In this document: positions 60,144 through 64,000 of the stretch, piece after piece
How the letters are laid out: the number at the start of each line of letters is the position of its first letter
Numbering within the stretch: the first letter of the stretch is position 1
Origin: Mesorhizobium waimense
Lineage (GTDB): Bacteria > Pseudomonadota > Alphaproteobacteria > Rhizobiales > Rhizobiaceae
Reading direction: 5' to 3'
Assembly: GCF_003601975.1 (NCBI RefSeq)
Contig: NZ_QZWZ01000009.1
Location: 171,734-235,733, forward strand
Length of the DNA stretch: 64,000 bases
Notes under the pieces: generated by a model
Database searches by the model: none
What the model saw: the letters and a program-made list of their open reading frames with translations, nothing else
Told to the model about the DNA's origin: nothing
Translations under genes and position numbers: made by a program

Positions 60144-60521
60144 ATGAAGTCACGTGAAAACCTCGTTCGGCTGAAGCAGTTTCAGGTGAATGAGAAGCGG
60201 CGGCAGCTGCTGCAGCTCGACATGATGATCGCCGAGTTCGAACGCATGGCTGTCGAACTGGAGCTTCAGATCACCGCTGAAGAGAAGAAGGCCGGCATCA
60301 CCGACATCAACCATTTTGCCTATCCGACCTTCGCCAAGGCGGCGCGCTTGCGCCGCGACAACCTCAGAAATTCACAAAGCGACCTCGCCCAGCAGCGAAG
60401 CATTGCCGAATCATTACTCGGCGAAGCTGAAGCGGAGCTTTCCAAGGCCGAGATGCTCGAATCGCGCGACACCAAGATCCGCGATGCCGAACTTGGTGGC
60501 CGCAGCGCCATGATCGGCTGA
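60144..60521 (+). CDS. fliJ: FliJ-like flagellar export chaperone
   Basis: 125 residues, almost all coiled coil (RLKQFQVNEKRRQLLQLDMMIAEFERM; SDLAQQRSIAESLLGEAEAELSKAEML), the length and shape of FliJ, which helps the flagellar export ATPase FliI. A FliJ gene beside ctrA is a known rhizobial arrangement, from memory. No fliI follows: an HxlR gene comes next on the other strand. The sequence is low in complexity, so the name is moderately secure. ATG 60144 follows GGGAGTACCG. Confidence 0.68.
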   Translation: MKSRENLVRLKQFQVNEKRRQLLQLDMMIAEFERMAVELELQITAEEKKAGITDINHFAYPTFAKAARLRRDNLRNSQSDLAQQRSIAESLLGEAEAELSKAEMLESRDTKIRDAELGGRSAMIG

Positions 60522-60596
60522 AAACAGGCCAATCGGCGTTCCCGGAACGCCATCGAAGCTGCCCGCGGCGGAACCTGAACAGGCCCGGCGCTGGCC

Positions 60597-61001
60597 TCAG
60601 CCCCGCGCCACAGAATCCTCTTGAGGTTCCATCGATGCCCGCGCGCGGGCATCCCTGATATCGGGCACGTGCTGCTCCGACCACGACCTTATCTGATTGA
60701 GCAGCCCCGCCAGGTTCTGGCCGAGTTCGGTCAGTTCATATTCGACCCTTGGCGGAATGACCGGGAAAATCTCGCGCCGCACGATGCCGTCGCGTTCGAG
60801 GATACGTAGCGTCTGCGTCAGCATCTTCGGCGTGATGCCTTCGAGCTTGCGCGCCAGTTCGCCATTGCGCAGCCGGCCGCGGCGCAAGGCGCAAACGACC
60901 AGATAGACCCATTTGTTGGCCAGCGTCTCGAGCACGGTGTGCGATGGGCACGTCCGCCGGAAGGCGTCATAGCCGAATGAGGAGTTGTCTTCACTATCCA
61001 T
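60597..61001 (-). CDS. HxlR-family transcriptional regulator
   Basis: A 134-residue winged-helix regulator. CPSHTVLETLANKWVYLVVCAL carries the conserved Cys and helix 1, GITPKMLTQTLRILERDGIV is the recognition helix, and PPRVEYELTELG is the wing. HxlR proteins sense electrophiles or quinones through the Cys. It is divergent to an NADP-type quinone oxidoreductase across an 89-bp AT-rich gap, the typical layout for a regulator and its target. Confidence 0.9.
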   Translation of the reverse strand: MDSEDNSSFGYDAFRRTCPSHTVLETLANKWVYLVVCALRRGRLRNGELARKLEGITPKMLTQTLRILERDGIVRREIFPVIPPRVEYELTELGQNLAGLLNQIRSWSEQHVPDIRDARARASMEPQEDSVARG

Positions 61002-61047
61002 AAGGTTCCTATATATAGAAAAGGTACATACTAGACAAGAGAATATT

Positions 61048-61064
61048 ACTATCCAAATTATAGT
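61048..61064. promoter_or_regulatory. ACTAT inverted repeat in HxlR-oxidoreductase gap
   Basis: ACTAT-CCAAATT-ATAGT lies 26 bp upstream of the oxidoreductase ATG in a markedly AT-rich promoter region that also contains CTATATATAG at 61010-61019. It is a candidate HxlR operator. Confidence 0.4.
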
Positions 61065-61090
61065 GGCACACCAACCAGCAGGAGACTTCC

Positions 61091-62017
61091 ATGCGTGCCA
61101 TTGTCCAGAACTCCGTCGGCGGACCCGACGTCCTCGTCATCGCCGATCGGCCCGATCCATCTCCAAAGGCCGGCGAGGTGCTTGTCCGCGTCAAGGCAGC
61201 GGGCATCAACCCCGTCGATGGCGCCGTGCGTGCCGGCTATTTCCCGCTGCTTGGCGAACCGCCCTTCATCCTCGGCTGGGACATCTCGGGAACCGTCGAG
61301 GCGCTGGGCCCTGATGTGACCGGCCTCAAGGTCGGCGACGCGGTGTTCGGCATGCCGCGCTTTCCGAGGCAAGCGGCCGCCTATGCCGAACTGGCGGTCG
61401 CGCCGGCGGACGAAATCGCGCGGAAGCCCGAGGGCATCGACCACATTCAAGCCGCCGCGCTGCCGCTGGCCGGCCTGACGGCCTGGCAAGGCCTGGTGCG
61501 CCATGGCGGCCTGAAACAGGGTCAGCGCGTGCTGGTCCACGCTGCGGCCGGCGGTGTCGGGCATCTGGCGGTGCAGATCGCCAAGGCGCGCGGTGCCTAT
61601 GTCATCGCCACCGCCAGCCCGGAAAAGCTCGACTTCGTCCGCTCGCTCGGCGCCGACGAGGTTATCGACTACACTGCGGGTGATTTCACCAGCAAGGTCG
61701 GCGATATCGACCTGGTGCTGGACCCGATCGGCGGCGACCATGCGCAGCGTTCGCTGAAGGTGCTCAGGGACGGCGGCGTTCTGGTGTCGCTGCTCGATGT
61801 CAGTGACGCCACCAAAGCAGACGCCGGCGCCCGCGATATCCGTGTCGAGCGCATGTCCGTCGTGCCCGATCGCGACGGCCTTGCCGAGCTTGGCGGACTG
61901 ATCGATGCGAAAGAGCTCGCCGTCCACGTGGCAAAGGCGCTTCCGCTGGAAGAAGCCGGCGCCGCCCATGCCTTTCTCGCCACCAGGCCAATCGGCAAGG
62001 TGGTGCTGACGGTCTGA
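61091..62017 (+). CDS. zinc-free medium-chain NADP-dependent oxidoreductase (quinone reductase-like)
   Basis: A 308-residue MDR enzyme. The substrate domain opens MRAIVQNSVGGPDVLVIADRPDP, and the Rossmann motif HAAAGGVGHLAVQIAKARGA near residue 153 binds NADPH. The catalytic zinc cysteines are absent, so it is of the quinone oxidoreductase type. It probably reduces quinones or alpha,beta-unsaturated carbonyls. It is divergent from the HxlR gene that likely controls it, and ends at a hairpin shared with sciP. Confidence 0.9.
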   Translation: MRAIVQNSVGGPDVLVIADRPDPSPKAGEVLVRVKAAGINPVDGAVRAGYFPLLGEPPFILGWDISGTVEALGPDVTGLKVGDAVFGMPRFPRQAAAYAELAVAPADEIARKPEGIDHIQAAALPLAGLTAWQGLVRHGGLKQGQRVLVHAAAGGVGHLAVQIAKARGAYVIATASPEKLDFVRSLGADEVIDYTAGDFTSKVGDIDLVLDPIGGDHAQRSLKVLRDGGVLVSLLDVSDATKADAGARDIRVERMSVVPDRDGLAELGGLIDAKELAVHVAKALPLEEAGAAHAFLATRPIGKVVLTV

Positions 62018-62044
62018 CCTAGCGGGATCGTTCCAGCAAACAAA

Positions 62045-62067
62045 AGGGCGCGGCAATGCCGCGCCCT
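62045..62067. terminator. terminator between oxidoreductase and sciP
   Basis: AGGGCGCGGC-AAT-GCCGCGCCCT, a 10-bp stem. On the minus strand (sciP) it is followed by TTTGTTT; on the plus strand only by CTATCTTT. It chiefly ends sciP. Confidence 0.8.
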
Positions 62068-62088
62068 CTATCTTTGACCCGGCCTTGT

Positions 62089-62364
62089 CTAGTGCCGGTA
62101 TTGCTGGATGCGCGTCGTGCGCAGCCCGGCAAGGCCGTATTCATCGATCGACGCCTGCCAGGACAGGAATTCCTCGGTGGTGAGCTTGTAGCGCTGACAT
62201 GCCTCTTCAAGGCTCAAAAGGCCGCCGCGTACCGCAGCCACCACTTCCGCCTTGCGCCGAATAACCCAGCGCCGTGTGTTCGTCGGCGGCAGATCGGCAA
62301 TCGTGAGAGGGCTGCCGTCTGGCCCGATAACATATTTGACTCGCGGTCTAACTAGATCGGTCAT
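62089..62364 (-). CDS. sciP: SciP (DUF1153) CtrA-inhibiting protein
   Basis: A 91-residue helix-turn-helix protein of the DUF1153 family. Near-invariant blocks are KYVIGPDGSPLTIADLPP, RRWVIRRKAEVVAAVRGGLL and SLEEACQRYKLTTEEFLSWQ. In Caulobacter SciP binds CtrA and blocks RNA polymerase recruitment at CtrA-dependent promoters. A near-perfect CtrA box lies 57 bp upstream, consistent with CtrA-driven expression and a negative loop. ATG 62364 is in the expected place. Confidence 0.93.
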   Translation of the reverse strand: MTDLVRPRVKYVIGPDGSPLTIADLPPTNTRRWVIRRKAEVVAAVRGGLLSLEEACQRYKLTTEEFLSWQASIDEYGLAGLRTTRIQQYRH

Positions 62365-62420
62365 CGTACTCTCTACAAAAAACTCAAAGACCCAATCCCC
62401 GCCACAGTACCGCCACAGCT

Positions 62421-62435
62421 TTAAAAATTGCCTAA
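62421..62435. promoter_or_regulatory. near-perfect CtrA box upstream of sciP
   Basis: TTAA-AAATTGC-CTAA matches TTAA-N7-TTAA at 7 of 8 positions, 57 bp upstream of the sciP ATG, suiting an activator position. Confidence 0.6.
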
Positions 62436-62623
62436 GCGAACCCTAATAGCTAGGTAAGGATCATGAACGCCGCGTTAGTCTTTTCGTCGGCATTTGAGAT
62501 ATCGGCCATCGGACGCCGGATTCGCAGGCAAAAATCGCTTGGGCGCGAGATGCTGGCGCGGCGCAGGTGCTTGACCTATATTCCGGCCATTGGCATTCAG
62601 GCGCCACGCAGAACGAAAGAACC

Positions 62624-63814
62624 ATGAACAGCCTCGACCTTCCAGGACGTCCCGAAACCACCCGTATCGTTGTCGCCATGTCGGGCGGCGTCGATTCATC
62701 GGTCGTTGCCGGCCTGTTGAAACGCGAAGGCTATGACGTCGTCGGCGTCACGCTGCAGCTCTACGACCATGGCGCGGCAACGCACCGGGCCGGTTCCTGC
62801 TGCGCCGGCCAGGATATCGACGATGCCCGTCGCGTCTCCGAGACGCTCGGCATCCCGCATTACGTGCTCGACTACGAGGAGCGCTTCCGCAAGGCGGTCA
62901 TCGACCCTTTCGCCGACTCTTATGTCGCCGGCGAGACGCCGATTCCTTGCGTGTCCTGCAATCAGACGGTGAAGTTCGCCGACCTTTTGGCGACCGCCAA
63001 GGAGCTTGGCGCCGACGCGCTGGCTACCGGCCACTACATCCGCTCCGGCGCCAACGGCGCGCACCGCGCGCTCTACCGGCCGGTCGACGCCGACCGCGAC
63101 CAGAGCTATTTCCTGTTCGCCACCACGCAGGCGCAGATCGACTATCTGCGCTTTCCGCTCGGCGGGCTTTCGAAGCCCGAGGTTCGCGCCATTGCCGAGG
63201 AGATGGGGCTGACGGTCGCCGCCAAGCAGGACAGCCAGGACATCTGCTTCGTGCCGCAGGGCAAATATTCCGACATCATCGCCAAGCTGAAGCCGGCTGC
63301 CGCCAACCCTGGCGACATCGTCCATATAGACGGCCGTGTTCTCGGCCGCCATGAAGGCATATTGCGCTACACGATCGGCCAGCGCCGCGGCATCGGCATC
63401 GCCTCAGGCGAGCCGCTTTATGTCGTGCATCTCGATGCCGACCGGGCGCGCGTCGTCGTCGGCCCGCGCGAGGCGCTGGAGACGCACAAGATCTATCTGC
63501 GCAACATGAACTGGCTGGGCGATGGGCCGCTGTCCGACGTACGCGCCGGCGGCCTGGAGCTATTTGCCAAAGTCCGCTCGACGCGACCGCCGCGCCCGGC
63601 CGTGCTGCATCACCGCGACGGCGTCACCTCGGTGGAGCTGGTCGACGGTGAGTCCGGTATCGCGCCCGGACAGGCCTGCGTGCTCTATTCCGACGACGGC
63701 AACGAGGCGCGCGTGTTCGGCGGCGGCTTCATCGAGCGCTCCGAGCGCGGCGCCGAGGCCGAGGCCATGCTGAGCCGGCTCGCCGCCCGCCCGGCACATA
63801 TCCCCGCCGAATAG
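62624..63814 (+). CDS. mnmA: tRNA 2-thiouridylase MnmA
   Basis: A 396-residue enzyme that thiolates U34 of Lys, Glu and Gln tRNAs. The PP-loop SGGVDSS is at 20-26, the catalytic Cys pair is in IPCVSCNQ near residue 109 and [10 protein letters not shown] near residue 207, and the C-terminal barrel starts at about residue 290. It includes the D-TLQLYDHG insert typical of alphaproteobacteria. ATG 62624 is chosen. After the stop a short GC hairpin with five T may end the transcript. Confidence 0.95.
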   Translation: MNSLDLPGRPETTRIVVAMSGGVDSSVVAGLLKREGYDVVGVTLQLYDHGAATHRAGSCCAGQDIDDARRVSETLGIPHYVLDYEERFRKAVIDPFADSYVAGETPIPCVSCNQTVKFADLLATAKELGADALATGHYIRSGANGAHRALYRPVDADRDQSYFLFATTQAQIDYLRFPLGGLSKPEVRAIAEEMGLTVAAKQDSQDICFVPQGKYSDIIAKLKPAAANPGDIVHIDGRVLGRHEGILRYTIGQRRGIGIASGEPLYVVHLDADRARVVVGPREALETHKIYLRNMNWLGDGPLSDVRAGGLELFAKVRSTRPPRPAVLHHRDGVTSVELVDGESGIAPGQACVLYSDDGNEARVFGGGFIERSERGAEAEAMLSRLAARPAHIPAE

Positions 63815-63845
63815 GGGCGGCTTTTTCTCTCAGAGACTGTTCGAA

Positions 63846-63905
63846 ACTCGCTCTGGCGAGTCATATGATTTTTCGAGAACCGGAGCGGAGCGTACTTGAA
63901 GTACG
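63846..63905. repeat. palindromic intergenic repeat after mnmA, truncated
   Basis: ACTCGC-TCTG-GCGAGT (63846-63861) and CGTACTT-G-AAGTACG (63891-63905) are two short hairpins flanking TCGAGAACCGGAGCGGAG. From memory, longer copies of the second hairpin recur in Mesorhizobium genomes and continue symmetrically past this point. Here the sequence changes right after the apex, at about 63906. Confidence 0.45.
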
Positions 63906-64000
63906 TGTTGGGGTGGACGGCCCCCGACGGCATCGTGATGTGCCAGAATGAGGTCGTTGAGATCTCAAGCAAGGGAGACCGTCCGTGGAAAATCTTATTC
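63906..64000 (+). mobile_element. left end of a probable IS110-type insertion sequence
   Basis: From about 63906 the repeat breaks off and a 79-bp non-coding stretch leads to a GTG with GGGAG 8 bases before it and the frame VENLI, which resembles the start of IS110/IS1111-type transposases. The rest lies outside the window. The family is a guess from five codons and context. Confidence 0.4.
63985..64000 (+). CDS. start of a probable transposase (runs off the right edge)
   Basis: GTG at 63985 after AAGGGAGACCGTCC, encoding V-E-N-L-I before the edge. I recall rhizobial IS110-type transposases opening with a similar peptide, but five codons cannot prove it. Confidence 0.35.

Noticed and set aside
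1..64000. CRISPR arrays, tRNA or rRNA genes, prophage
   Set aside because: No regularly spaced repeats, no cloverleaf-like tRNA sequence and no rRNA or phage structural genes were found by eye.

Overview
The window reads as a chromosome segment of a Mesorhizobium-like alphaproteobacterium (order Hyphomicrobiales/Rhizobiales). The evidence is high GC throughout, a fused anthranilate synthase trpE(G) with a three-Trp leader peptide, a choX-choW-choV choline importer, RirA-type iron boxes (TGA-N9-TCA), a NolR-like regulator, an EipA-type envelope protein, and the alphaproteobacterial cell-cycle genes chpT, ctrA and sciP. I see no rRNA, tRNA, CRISPR array or prophage. The one mobile element begins at the right edge.

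Layout. 1-6.4 kb: partial hydrolase, a group II decarboxylase next to a CysK-like enzyme, a large BTAD/TolB/TPR regulator, and a persulfide dioxygenase-rhodanese fusion. 6.5-10 kb: choline importer on the minus strand. 10.2-11.3 kb: thymidine kinase and a small cytochrome c. 11.6-18.3 kb: a tight five-gene plus-strand operon (coiled-coil protein, unknown protein, AAA+ ATPase, unknown protein, DUF2333-like membrane protein) of unknown function. It is followed by a divergent second copy of the last gene's 3' end. 18.7-27.9 kb: formate-THF ligase, an uncharacterised membrane/secreted pair, a cysteine hydrolase with a divergent GlxA-type regulator, an acetyltransferase, a flavoprotein reductase and a succinylglutamate-desuccinylase-type hydrolase.

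28-35 kb: trpL attenuator and trpE(G), a CDF metal exporter, a vapBC module with a perfect 12-bp operator repeat, a two-repeat secreted protein, and small redox genes. 36-39.4 kb: a TonB-dependent siderophore receptor and a siderophore-interacting reductase, converging, each with its own RirA-type box. 39.6-43.7 kb: an esterase/ATP-grasp pair and leuA with a candidate Leu-rich leader. 43.9-55.3 kb: mixed metabolism, regulation and RNA modification. A perfect CtrA box (TTAA-N7-TTAA) lies just upstream of a small membrane protein gene at 46.7 kb.

55.4-62.4 kb is an envelope and cell-cycle block: a membrane coiled-coil protein, EipA, ChpT, a stand-alone receiver, CtrA, a FliJ-like protein, an HxlR/oxidoreductase pair and SciP. 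The ctrA upstream region holds four GANTC (CcrM) sites in 77 bp and a near-CtrA box, and sciP has a near-perfect CtrA box 57 bp upstream, so the known CtrA/SciP/CcrM circuit can largely be read from the DNA. The window ends with mnmA, a palindromic repeat, and what looks like the first bases of an IS110-type transposase.

Limits: family names come from recognising motifs and remembered sequences; no search was run. Starts were chosen from ribosome-binding sites and family length. The most likely new biology is the 11.6-18.3 kb AAA+ operon.
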